A DNA stretch of 8,483 nt from an uncultured Carnobacterium sp. (GCA_905371865.1 CAJPNA010000055.1:1-8483), one strand, 5' to 3'. Positions 1-6,766 are shown, counted from the stretch's first letter. Made by a program: numbers and translations. The notes: generated by a model from the letters alone, not told the origin.

Positions 1-4
1 ACCT

Positions 5-38
5 AAGAGTGTTTCTACACCTGTAGAACACTCTTCTT
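5..38 (+). terminator. Imperfect hairpin upstream of polC, possible weak terminator
   Basis: Positions 5-18 pair with 23-35 around the loop ACCT (19-22), with one unpaired T in the left arm (a run of three T against two A). This gives 13 base pairs. The right arm is followed by CTTATG, so the U-tract is short and interrupted. No promoter is visible between this hairpin and polC, so polC is probably read through it from upstream. It may be a leaky or NusA-dependent terminator of the preceding gene, or an mRNA-stabilising or processing structure. In related genomes the preceding gene is usually proS; that gene is not in this window. Confidence 0.5.
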
Positions 39-50
39 ATGTAAAAAAAG

Positions 51-56
51 AGGAGG
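51..56 (+). promoter_or_regulatory. Ribosome binding site of polC
   Basis: A perfect AGGAGG lies five bases before the ATG at 62. It fixes the polC start, and the PolC N-terminal domain follows directly in frame. Confidence 0.9.
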
Positions 57-61
57 AAACA

Positions 62-3000
62 ATGAGCCAATCACATAAGGATTTAATGAAAAAAGTAATT
101 GAACAATTTGATATTGCTGATGTTAATGTTTTCTCACCGGATTTTGATGACGCTAAGTTATTACGAATTGACATTTCAAAATCAAATCAAAATTGGATTT
201 TTCATATTCATAATCCAAATATATTTCTCTTTGAAAAATTTCAATTGTTTTCTGAATTATTGAGCAGAAATTACGAGCGCTTTGGTGGGGCAAAAGCAAT
301 CATAACAACTGCAGAAAACGTGATTGTAAATGAAACTTTAATACAGGATTACTGGGCTTATATACTTGATGCTATAAAGGATGAATCATCCGTTTCTCAT
401 CAAATATTGTTAGGACAAACACCGAAGTTCGTCAATAATCAAATTCAAATTCATTGTCCGAATGAATTAACGAAAACGCACTTAGTAAAAAATTGTATTC
501 CAAAGATTCAGCAAGCGTATATAGAAGTTGGGTTCCCAAAAATAGGAATTCACATCCAATTAGATGATGAAATGCATGAAAAAATGACGGAACTTTTTGA
601 GCAAAAGGAACAACAAATACAGGATGATTTTAATGAAGCTCAAAAGAATGCTCAAATGATGGTAAGTTCCACTCAAAAGAACAAACCTATGTCTACTAAC
701 TCTAAGCAGGAGGGAGTCATTTATGGAAAAATCATCAAATCTAATTCTGAAACGAGAGCCATTGCTGATATTTTTGAAGAAGAACGAAATGTAGTTATTG
801 AAGGCAAAATTTTTGATATTGAACTTCGTAGAGGAAAAGCAAAAGGAAAGCTCTTCGGAAATATTAAACTTACAGATTATACTTCATCAATCAGCGCAAC
901 CTTATTCCCTTCGACACCTGAAGATGAAGCAGCATTAGAAGGATTAAAAAAAGGAACCTGGATAAAGGCATTTGGTAGTATAGAAGTTAATAAATATTCT
1001 CAAGAACTCGGTATGATTATTCGAGATATGAATTTAGTTAAGCACGAAGGAAGAAAGGATACTTTTGAAGGAGAAAAACGTGTCGAATTGCATATGCATA
1101 CGAATATGTCTGTAATGGATGCAACGAATTCTCCAAGTGATTTAGTAACCCAAGCTGCTAAATGGGGGCATAAGGCGATTGCGATTACGGATCATGCGAA
1201 TTTACAAGCTTATCCTGAAGCTCATGGTGCTGGAAAGAAGAACGGAATTAAAATTCTTTATGGTTTAGAAGGAAACATTGTTGATGACCATGTGAATGTA
1301 GCATACAATCCTCAGCATATTTTATTAGAAGATGCTACTTATGTAGTCTTTGACGTTGAAACAACGGGACTTTCTGCAATTTATGATAGTATTATCGAAT
1401 TAGCAGCCGTCAAAATGAAGAATGGAGTAGTGATTGATAAGTTCGAAGAATTTATTGATCCTGGTCATCCACTATCCGCAACGACGATTCAACTAACGGG
1501 GATTACCGATGATATGGTCAGAGGTTCTAAATCAGTTGAACAAGTGTTAAAAGAATTCCATGAATTTTCTAAAGATTGTATCTTAGTTGCGCATAATGCT
1601 AGCTTTGATATGGGATTTTTAAATACAGGCTATGAGAATGTTGGAATTGAGCGAACTGAACAACCAGTTATCGATACTTTAGAATTATCTCGTGTGCTTC
1701 ATCCACAATTGAAATCGCACCGTTTAAATACACTTGCAAAACGCTATAATGTTGCATTGGAACAACACCACCGTGCCGTATATGATTCTGAAACAACGGG
1801 TTATTTATGTCATATTTTCCTTAAAGAGGCAGCAAACGACCATCAACTTTTATATCATGATGAATTAAATACAAATATTCATCCAGAAGAAGTATTTAAG
1901 AATGGCCGTCCTTTCCATGCAACAATTTTTGCAAAAGATCAAGCTGGATTAAAAGAATTATTCAAGGTAGTTTCTCAGTCCAATATTCAGTATTATTACC
2001 GAGTTCCTCGTATTTTAAGGAGCATGCTCTCTAGTCGAAGAGATTCATTCTTACTAGGTTCGGGATGTGCTGAAGGTGAAGTTTTTGAAGCGATGATGCA
2101 AAAAGGGTATAACGAAGCCAAAGAAAAAGCGAAGTTTTATGATTACATCGAGATTATGCCAAAAGCTATTTATCGTCCTCTTATTAAAAAAGAATTAATT
2201 CGAAATGAACATCACTTAGAAGAAATTATCCAAAACTTAGTGAGATTAGGGGATGAACTTGGAAAACCAGTTGTGGCAACTGGTAATGTCCATTATTTAA
2301 ATCCTGAAGATAAAATTTATAGAGAAATACTGTTAACTTCAGTCAACAATGGAGTCCCGCAAGAGTATCCTGATGCTCATTTAAGAACAACGGATGAAAT
2401 GTTGAAAGAATTCGCATTTCTTGGAGAAAATAAAGCTTATGAGGTAGTCGTTAAAAATTCTAATTGGGTTAGCGAACAATTAGAGGAAATTACACCTGTA
2501 AAAGATGATTTATATACTCCAAAAATTGAAGGAGCAGAGGATGAGATTACTAAACTAAGTTATGATAAAGCCCATGAATGGTATGGGAACCCTCTTCCTA
2601 AAATTGTAGACGATCGTATTAAGAAAGAACTAAAAAGTATTATTGGAAATGGCTTTTCCGTAATTTATTTAATTGCTCAAAAACTTGTATTAAAGAGTAA
2701 TCAGGACGGATATTTAGTTGGTTCTCGTGGGTCTGTAGGTTCATCTTTAGTAGCTACTTTAACTGGAATTACCGAAGTGAATCCGTTAGCACCTCACTAT
2801 AGATGTCCACAGTGCCAATTATCAGAATTCTTTGACGATGGATCAGTAGGTTCAGGTTTTGACTTACCTGAAAAAAACTGTCCAAGATGTAATACCAGAA
2901 TGGTTAAAGATGGACATGACATTCCTTTTGAAACTTTCTTAGGCTTCTATGGAGACAAAGTTCCTGATATTGATTTAAACTTTAGTGGAGAATATCAACC

Positions 3001-4396
3001 GCAAGCACATAACTATACGAAAGTTCTTTTCGGTGAAGATTATGTCTATCGTGCTGGAACTATTAGTACGGTTGCTGATAAGACAGCTTTTGGTTATGTG
3101 AAAGGCTATGAAAGAGATTTAGGATTAGAGTTCAGACAAGCTGAAGTTGAAAGACTTGCAAATGGCTGTACTGGAGTGAAACGAAGTACTGGTCAGCACC
3201 CTGGAGGGATTATTGTTATTCCGGATTATATGGATGTGTACGACTTTACACCAATCCAATATCCAGCTGATGATTTGAGTGCAGAGTGGAGAACAACCCA
3301 CTTTGACTTCCATTCGATTCACGATAATGTATTGAAACTTGATATTCTTGGACATGATGATCCAACCGTAATTCGGATGTTACAAGACTTATCAGGAATG
3401 GATCCAAAATCAATTCCACCAGATGATCCAGAAGTAATGAAAATTTTTGGTGGTACTGAAGTTTTAGGTGTTACACCCGAACAAATTGACTCGAATACAG
3501 GAACTCTTGGGATTCCAGAATTTGGTACAAAATTCGTTCGAGGGATGCTTGAACAGACAAAACCAAACACATTTACGGAGCTCCTTCAAATCTCTGGTCT
3601 ATCCCATGGTACGGACGTGTATCTTGGAAATGCCGAAGAATTAATTCGACTTCATAATATTCCACTTTCCGAAGTTATTGGATGTCGTGACGATATTATG
3701 GTGTACTTAATCCATAAAGGCGTTGAAGAAGGTGTAGCTTTCAAAATTATGGAAGGTGTTCGTAAAGGAAAAGGGATTCCTGATGACTTCCAGGCTATCA
3801 TGAGAGAAAATAATGTACCTGAATGGTATATTCAATCTTGTTTAAAAATTAAGTATATGTTCCCGAAAGCCCATGCAGCTGCCTATGTTTTGATGGCGTT
3901 ACGTGTAGCTTGGTTTAAGGTTCATAAACCATTGTTATACTACTGCGCTTATTTCTCAGTACGTGCACAAGATTTTGATATCGTTGCAATGTCTCAAGGA
4001 AAAGAGATGATTAAGAAACGAATTAAAGAAATTAGGGAAAAGGGAATGGAAGCTAGTGCGAAGGAACAAAACTTGCTAACTGTTCTTGAACTTGCTAACG
4101 AGATGGTAGAACGTGGATTCCACTTCAAAATGGTGGATGTTGATAAGTCTGAGGCAAGTAATTTTGTGATAGAAGGCGACTCTTTGATTGCTCCATTTAG
4201 AGCAATTCAAGGATTAGGACTGAACGTTGCGAATAAAATCGTTGAGGCTAGACAAGAACAACCTTTCTTATCTAAGAAAGATTTAGCTACTCGAGGTAAA
4301 GTTTCAAAGACTTTAATCGATTATATGACAGAAAATAAAGTCTTAGACCATCTGCCGGATGAAAACCAATTATCCTTATTTGATGATTTGTTCTGA
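62..4396 (+). CDS. polC: DNA polymerase III PolC-type, alpha subunit with proofreading exonuclease
   Basis: This is the replicative DNA polymerase of low-GC Gram-positives, which extends DNA 5'-3' in the cytoplasmic replisome while bound to the sliding clamp. The 1444 residues match the usual family length. In order there is an N-terminal domain, an OB fold (~240-330), and a PHP domain opening with HMHT (344-347) and TDH (376-378). The PHP domain is split by a DEDDh exonuclease with D431/E433 (DVETTG), D516 and H570/D575 (HRAVYD). PHP resumes with GNVH (741-744). The polymerase follows with GSRGS (887-891), a zinc knuckle C915/C918/C940/C943, catalytic D969 and D971 (PDIDLNFS) and probably D1094 (KLDILG), TGQHPGG (1043-1049) and AHAAAY (1270-1275). 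A helix-hairpin-helix follows (~1380-1430), then the clamp-binding motif QLSLF (1436-1440) with four more residues. Proofreading residues all look intact. It is separated from rimP by a promoter and terminator. The identification is essentially certain. Confidence 0.98.
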   Translation: MSQSHKDLMKKVIEQFDIADVNVFSPDFDDAKLLRIDISKSNQNWIFHIHNPNIFLFEKFQLFSELLSRNYERFGGAKAIITTAENVIVNETLIQDYWAYILDAIKDESSVSHQILLGQTPKFVNNQIQIHCPNELTKTHLVKNCIPKIQQAYIEVGFPKIGIHIQLDDEMHEKMTELFEQKEQQIQDDFNEAQKNAQMMVSSTQKNKPMSTNSKQEGVIYGKIIKSNSETRAIADIFEEERNVVIEGKIFDIELRRGKAKGKLFGNIKLTDYTSSISATLFPSTPEDEAALEGLKKGTWIKAFGSIEVNKYSQELGMIIRDMNLVKHEGRKDTFEGEKRVELHMHTNMSVMDATNSPSDLVTQAAKWGHKAIAITDHANLQAYPEAHGAGKKNGIKILYGLEGNIVDDHVNVAYNPQHILLEDATYVVFDVETTGLSAIYDSIIELAAVKMKNGVVIDKFEEFIDPGHPLSATTIQLTGITDDMVRGSKSVEQVLKEFHEFSKDCILVAHNASFDMGFLNTGYENVGIERTEQPVIDTLELSRVLHPQLKSHRLNTLAKRYNVALEQHHRAVYDSETTGYLCHIFLKEAANDHQLLYHDELNTNIHPEEVFKNGRPFHATIFAKDQAGLKELFKVVSQSNIQYYYRVPRILRSMLSSRRDSFLLGSGCAEGEVFEAMMQKGYNEAKEKAKFYDYIEIMPKAIYRPLIKKELIRNEHHLEEIIQNLVRLGDELGKPVVATGNVHYLNPEDKIYREILLTSVNNGVPQEYPDAHLRTTDEMLKEFAFLGENKAYEVVVKNSNWVSEQLEEITPVKDDLYTPKIEGAEDEITKLSYDKAHEWYGNPLPKIVDDRIKKELKSIIGNGFSVIYLIAQKLVLKSNQDGYLVGSRGSVGSSLVATLTGITEVNPLAPHYRCPQCQLSEFFDDGSVGSGFDLPEKNCPRCNTRMVKDGHDIPFETFLGFYGDKVPDIDLNFSGEYQPQAHNYTKVLFGEDYVYRAGTISTVADKTAFGYVKGYERDLGLEFRQAEVERLANGCTGVKRSTGQHPGGIIVIPDYMDVYDFTPIQYPADDLSAEWRTTHFDFHSIHDNVLKLDILGHDDPTVIRMLQDLSGMDPKSIPPDDPEVMKIFGGTEVLGVTPEQIDSNTGTLGIPEFGTKFVRGMLEQTKPNTFTELLQISGLSHGTDVYLGNAEELIRLHNIPLSEVIGCRDDIMVYLIHKGVEEGVAFKIMEGVRKGKGIPDDFQAIMRENNVPEWYIQSCLKIKYMFPKAHAAAYVLMALRVAWFKVHKPLLYYCAYFSVRAQDFDIVAMSQGKEMIKKRIKEIREKGMEASAKEQNLLTVLELANEMVERGFHFKMVDVDKSEASNFVIEGDSLIAPFRAIQGLGLNVANKIVEARQEQPFLSKKDLATRGKVSKTLIDYMTENKVLDHLPDENQLSLFDDLF

Positions 4397-4404
4397 TATC
4401 AGAA
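4391..4404. repeat. 14-bp perfect palindrome at the polC stop codon
   Basis: TTCTGATATCAGAA reads the same on both strands. It includes the polC stop codon (TGA at 4394-4396) and ends three bases before the -35 element of the rimP operon promoter. Its position fits a protein-binding operator or a small hairpin at the 3' end of the polC message. I cannot match it to a regulator family. The palindrome is seen directly; any function is inference. Confidence 0.55.
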
Positions 4405-4407
4405 TAG

Positions 4408-4422
4408 TTGCGACATTCGCAA
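4408..4422. repeat. Inverted repeat containing the -35 element
   Basis: TTGCGA-CAT-TCGCAA is a perfect six-base dyad with a three-base spacer. Its left arm is the proposed -35 box of the rimP operon promoter, so a protein bound here would block or recruit RNA polymerase. It does not fit the Rex, CcpA, LexA, CIRCE or CtsR sites as I know them. As RNA it could also form a six-pair hairpin in polC read-through transcripts. Confidence 0.5.
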
Positions 4423-4437
4423 ATAATATGATATACT
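4408..4437 (+). promoter_or_regulatory. Promoter of the rimP-nusA-infB operon
   Basis: There is an extended -10 box, TG-A-TATACT, with TATACT at 4432-4437 and TG at 4429-4430. An 18-base spacer separates it from the -35-like TTGCGA (4408-4413, four of six consensus bases). The predicted start of transcription is near 4443-4446, which leaves a leader of about 80 bases before rimP. It is the only convincing promoter in the window and sits exactly at the head of the operon. The extended TG makes up for the weaker -35 box. Confidence 0.7.
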
Positions 4438-4460
4438 AAATAAGTAGAATAGTAGTTGAG

Positions 4461-4491
4461 AGGAGAGTGAGCGGAAACGCTCACTCTTTTT
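4461..4491 (+). terminator. Intrinsic terminator / attenuator in the rimP operon leader
   Basis: AGAGTGAGCG (4464-4473) pairs perfectly with CGCTCACTCT (4478-4487) around a GAAA (GNRA-type) tetraloop, followed at once by four T (five counting the last stem base). Weak A-T and G-U pairs could extend the stem to 4461-4490. It serves polC transcripts as a 3' terminator, but it also lies about 20 bases downstream of the predicted start of the rimP operon. Transcripts from that promoter must therefore read through it. I see no clear competing antiterminator. That is consistent with a factor-dependent attenuator, such as the NusA-dependent control reported for this operon in B. subtilis. Confidence 0.85.
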
Positions 4492-4512
4492 ATCGACATG
4501 GACTCGATTAAT

Positions 4513-4520
4513 AAGGAGGT
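4513..4520 (+). promoter_or_regulatory. Ribosome binding site that sets the rimP start
   Basis: AAGGAGGT ends seven bases before the ATG at 4528. An in-frame ATG also exists at 4498, but only the terminator T-run lies in front of it and it has no binding site. Translation therefore most likely starts at 4528. Confidence 0.9.
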
Positions 4521-4527
4521 TGAGGCT

Positions 4528-5001
4528 ATGAGTAAAGTGACTGAGACGGTAACAGAGCTTACTAGAGATGTAATCCAAAAAGAAGGCTTTGAGTTATTCG
4601 ACTTAGAATTTGTTAAAGAAGGAAAAAATTGGTTTCTACGTTTTTACTTGGATAAACCAGGCGGAATCGATTTAGATGATTGTGCATTTATGAGTGAAAA
4701 ATTCAGTGAGATTCTTGACGCTCAAAATCCAGATCCAATTCCACAAGCATACTTCCTAGAAGTTTCTTCACCTGGTGCAGAACGTCCACTAAGAAACGAG
4801 GAAGAATTAAAAGCAGCCATTGGTTCATACGTACATTTATCGTTTTATCAAAATATTGAAGGTGAGAAATTCCTTGAAGGAACACTTCTTTCCGTCGACG
4901 AAGAAACCGTTACATTGAACGTACAAATCAAAACAAGAACAAAAGAATTTACCATTGAACGGAAAAACATTGCGAAAGCTCGTCTAGCAATCAAATTCTA
5001 A
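4528..5001 (+). CDS. rimP: Ribosome maturation factor RimP
   Basis: RimP is a cytoplasmic assembly factor that helps the 30S ribosomal subunit mature, acting early on the S12 and 16S RNA region. The protein has 157 residues from the chosen start, close to the usual ~155. It shows the family pattern: an N-terminal alpha/beta domain with GFELFDLEFVKEG (20-32), IDLDDC (47-52) and the signature YFLEVSSPGAERPL (75-88), then a C-terminal SH3-like barrel (~95-157). The start at 4528 is preferred over 4498 because of the AAGGAGGT site and the better family length. It is the first gene after the promoter and attenuator, and its stop overlaps the first of two Shine-Dalgarno sequences for nusA, so the two genes are co-transcribed. 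Confidence 0.96.
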   Translation: MSKVTETVTELTRDVIQKEGFELFDLEFVKEGKNWFLRFYLDKPGGIDLDDCAFMSEKFSEILDAQNPDPIPQAYFLEVSSPGAERPLRNEEELKAAIGSYVHLSFYQNIEGEKFLEGTLLSVDEETVTLNVQIKTRTKEFTIERKNIAKARLAIKF

Positions 5002-5013
5002 GGAGTAAAGGAG
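5000..5013 (+). promoter_or_regulatory. Tandem ribosome binding sites for nusA
   Basis: AAGGAG (5000-5005) overlaps the rimP stop codon, and AAAGGAG (5007-5013) lies seven bases before the nusA ATG. The second has the proper spacing. The first may help terminating rimP ribosomes re-initiate. Confidence 0.7.
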
Positions 5014-5020
5014 TAAACAT

Positions 5021-6121
5021 ATGAGTAAAGAAATGCTTAGAGCATTAACAGTTCTCGAAGAAGAAAAAGGAATCTCTAAAGATGTTGTGATTACAGCTTT
5101 AGAAGCAGCATTAGTATCTGCATACAAGAAAAACTATGGACAAGCACAAAATGTAGAAGTAGAGTTTGACCAAAAGAAAGGAAATATGCACGTTTATGCT
5201 GTAAAAGAAGTAGTTGAATATGTATTCGATTCAACACTAGAAGTTAGTCTTGAAGAGGCGCACGAAAAGCATAAAGCCTATGAAGTTGGAGATAAAATTC
5301 GTTTTGAAGTAACTCCAAAAGACTTCGGACGTATTGCTGCTCAAACAGCGAAACAGGTCATTATGCAACGTCTTCGTGATGCTGAACGAACAAATATCTA
5401 TAATGAATTCATTCAATACGAAAATGAAATCATGACAGGTGTTGTAGATCGTCAAGATTTCCGTTATGTCTATGTAAACCTTGGTCGTATCGTTGCCGGA
5501 ATGGCCAAACAAGACCAAATCCCAACAGAAGAGTACTTACCAGATCAACGAATCAAAGTTTTAGTTTCTAAAGTAGATAACACTACAAAAGGGCCACAAA
5601 TTTTTGTAAGTCGTACGCATCCAGATTTGTTAAAACGTTTATTTGAACAAGAAGTTCCTGAAATTTATGATGGAGTAGTAGAAATTGTATCTATTGCACG
5701 TGAAGCAGGAGATCGTGCTAAAGTTGCAGTTCGTACTAACGATGCTAACTTAGATCCTGTCGGCACATGTGTAGGGCCACGTGGACAACGTGTTCATAAC
5801 ATTGTTGAAGAATTAAATGGTGAAAATATGGATATTGTTGAATGGAATGAAGATCCAGCAATCTATATTAAAAATGCTTTAAATCCAGCTCAAGTGTTGA
5901 AAGTTGAATTTAATTCGGATAATAACGGTTGTATCGTCGTTGTTCCTGACCACCAGCTTTCTTTAGCAATCGGAAAACGTGGTCAAAATGCACGCCTAGC
6001 AGCAAAATTAACAGGATACCGTATTGATATTAAATCTGAAACTGCTTATGAAGAGTATTTAGAAAACTTAGCAAATCCAGTCGTTGAAGAAACAGAAGAA
6101 TATTCTTCTGAAGAAGAATAA
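5021..6121 (+). CDS. nusA: Transcription termination/antitermination factor NusA
   Basis: NusA binds RNA polymerase and the emerging RNA. It strengthens pausing and hairpin-dependent termination and takes part in rRNA antitermination. The 366 residues fit the short Firmicutes form, which lacks the C-terminal acidic repeats of the E. coli protein. In order there is an N-terminal polymerase-binding domain (~1-125, with DFGRIAAQTAKQVI at 101-114), an S1 domain (~135-200), a KH1 domain with DPVGTCVGPRGQRV (245-258), and a KH2 domain with LAIGKRGQNARLAAKLTG (315-332). Both GxxG loops are intact. A short acidic tail follows (EETEEYSSEEE, 356-366), whose codons carry a striking palindrome. It lies 19 bases after rimP and 17 before rnpM, inside one operon. 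Because NusA acts on terminators, the one in the leader of its own operon is a plausible self-control point. Confidence 0.98.
   Translation: MSKEMLRALTVLEEEKGISKDVVITALEAALVSAYKKNYGQAQNVEVEFDQKKGNMHVYAVKEVVEYVFDSTLEVSLEEAHEKHKAYEVGDKIRFEVTPKDFGRIAAQTAKQVIMQRLRDAERTNIYNEFIQYENEIMTGVVDRQDFRYVYVNLGRIVAGMAKQDQIPTEEYLPDQRIKVLVSKVDNTTKGPQIFVSRTHPDLLKRLFEQEVPEIYDGVVEIVSIAREAGDRAKVAVRTNDANLDPVGTCVGPRGQRVHNIVEELNGENMDIVEWNEDPAIYIKNALNPAQVLKVEFNSDNNGCIVVVPDHQLSLAIGKRGQNARLAAKLTGYRIDIKSETAYEEYLENLANPVVEETEEYSSEEE
6093..6120 (+). repeat. 18-bp palindrome and overlapping alternative hairpin at the nusA 3' end
   Basis: CAGAAGAATATTCTTCTG (6093-6110) is a perfect palindrome. As RNA it can fold into a seven-pair stem with an AUAU loop. 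The same right arm can instead pair downstream: 6101-6108 with 6113-6120 around the loop UGAA (6109-6112), an eight-pair stem that takes in part of the nusA stop codon. The two folds exclude each other. Both end before the rnpM ribosome binding site at 6127. Repeated GAA/TCT codons of the acidic tail may be the whole cause. Confidence 0.5.
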
Positions 6122-6126
6122 AATAC

Positions 6127-6133
6127 AGGAGGT
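6127..6133 (+). promoter_or_regulatory. Ribosome binding site of rnpM
   Basis: AGGAGGT lies five bases before the ATG at 6139, just after the nusA stop, and fixes the start of rnpM. Confidence 0.85.
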
Positions 6134-6138
6134 GCACG

Positions 6139-6444
6139 ATGAAAAAGAAAAAGATTCCGATGCGCCGTTGTATCGCTTCTGGTGAAATGATGCCGAAGAA
6201 AGAGTTGGTTCGTATTGTTCGTAATGCTGAAGGTGTTGCGCAAATCGATCCAACTGGTAAAGTAAACGGCCGTGGCGCTTATATTACTCTTGAACCTACT
6301 TTAGTTGAGAAAGCTTGGAAAAATCGTCTGTTTGAAAAACAATTAGAAATTGAAATTCCAGATGCATTTTACGAAGAACTTCTCGCTTATGTAGAACATC
6401 AAAAAGCAAGAAAAGAGTTATTTAGTGATGGAAGAGCTCGTTAA
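6139..6444 (+). CDS. rnpM: RNase P modulator RnpM (YlxR family)
   Basis: This small basic cytoplasmic protein of the YlxR family has been reported in Bacillus subtilis to bind the RNase P RNA and modulate that enzyme. Other work on YlxR described DNA-binding or global regulatory effects. Its 101 residues are near the family size. It begins with a lysine-rich stretch and then IPMRRCIASGEMMPKKELVRI (6-26; the conserved R-x-C and PK-x-x-L-R-I pattern). IDPTGKVNGRGAY follows (36-48), whose GRGAY is the family hallmark. The nusA-rnpM-ylxQ-infB order is a strong independent support. Its last codons overlap the start of ylxQ, which suggests translational coupling. The family assignment is sure; the exact cellular role in this organism is inferred. 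Confidence 0.94.
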   Translation: MKKKKIPMRRCIASGEMMPKKELVRIVRNAEGVAQIDPTGKVNGRGAYITLEPTLVEKAWKNRLFEKQLEIEIPDAFYEELLAYVEHQKARKELFSDGRAR

Positions 6445-6754
6445 ACAAAGAGCTTTGAATCTACTTGGAATGGCAACAGCTGCTCGTAAACTCATTAGTG
6501 GCGAGGAGCAAGTTATCCAAAGTATTCAAAGACAAAAAGGAAATTTAGTGATTTGTACCAAAGATTGTAGTGCAAACACGGTTAAAAAAATCAAAAACAA
6601 ATGTGAATATTATGAAATTCCTTTTGTTCAGCAATTTGAAACGGATGAATTGTCTCTAGCGATTGGCAAAAGACGTTCCATCGTTTTAATTGATGATCGA
6701 GGGTTTACAAAGAGTCTACTGAAGATGAAGGGATTTAACGATATGAACGAATAG
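6428..6754 (+). CDS. ylxQ: YlxQ, L7Ae/L30e-family RNA-binding protein
   Basis: This small cytoplasmic protein is of the L7Ae type, a family that binds kink-turn RNA motifs; the B. subtilis homologue is non-essential with no settled function. From the ATG it has 108 residues. It shows LNLLGMATAARKLISGEE (10-27), NLVICTKDCSANTVKKIKNK (39-58), CEYYEIP (59-65) and a C-terminal LSLAIGKRRSIVLIDDRGF (75-93), all typical of the family. A GTG at 6425, directly before the ATG, would add one residue. The poor site AAAGAG (6412-6417) is seven bases from the GTG and ten from the ATG, so the choice is open. The gene overlaps rnpM by 17 bases (20 with the GTG), and its weak binding site suggests coupled translation from rnpM. 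It precedes infB by 12 bases. Confidence 0.93.
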   Translation: MEELVKQRALNLLGMATAARKLISGEEQVIQSIQRQKGNLVICTKDCSANTVKKIKNKCEYYEIPFVQQFETDELSLAIGKRRSIVLIDDRGFTKSLLKMKGFNDMNE

Positions 6755-6762
6755 GAAGGTGA
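6755..6762 (+). promoter_or_regulatory. Ribosome binding site of infB
   Basis: GAAGGTGA matches seven of eight bases of the GGAGGTGA core and lies four bases before the ATG at 6767. It starts immediately after the ylxQ stop codon and supports this infB start. Confidence 0.75.
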
Positions 6763-6766
6763 GACT

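Noticed and set aside
3125..3570. Overlapping minus-strand frames of 76 and 83 codons opposite polC
   Set aside because: They lie opposite the polymerase core motifs, with no ribosome binding sites and no recognisable products, so they are antisense shadows.
4456..4512. Possible leader peptide starting at GTG 4467 within the terminator hairpin
   Set aside because: The AGGAG before it is only one or two bases from the GTG, too close for initiation. The 14-codon frame has no regulatory amino-acid run.
4493..4521. Possible promoter downstream of the leader terminator (TCGACA as -35)
   Set aside because: TCGACA is close to TTGACA, but the bases at the right spacing for a -10 box are the rimP ribosome binding site, so no -10 exists.
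4498..4527. Upstream in-frame ATG giving a ten-residue longer RimP
   Set aside because: The ATG directly follows the terminator T-run and has no Shine-Dalgarno. The ATG at 4528 has AAGGAGGT and gives the normal RimP length.
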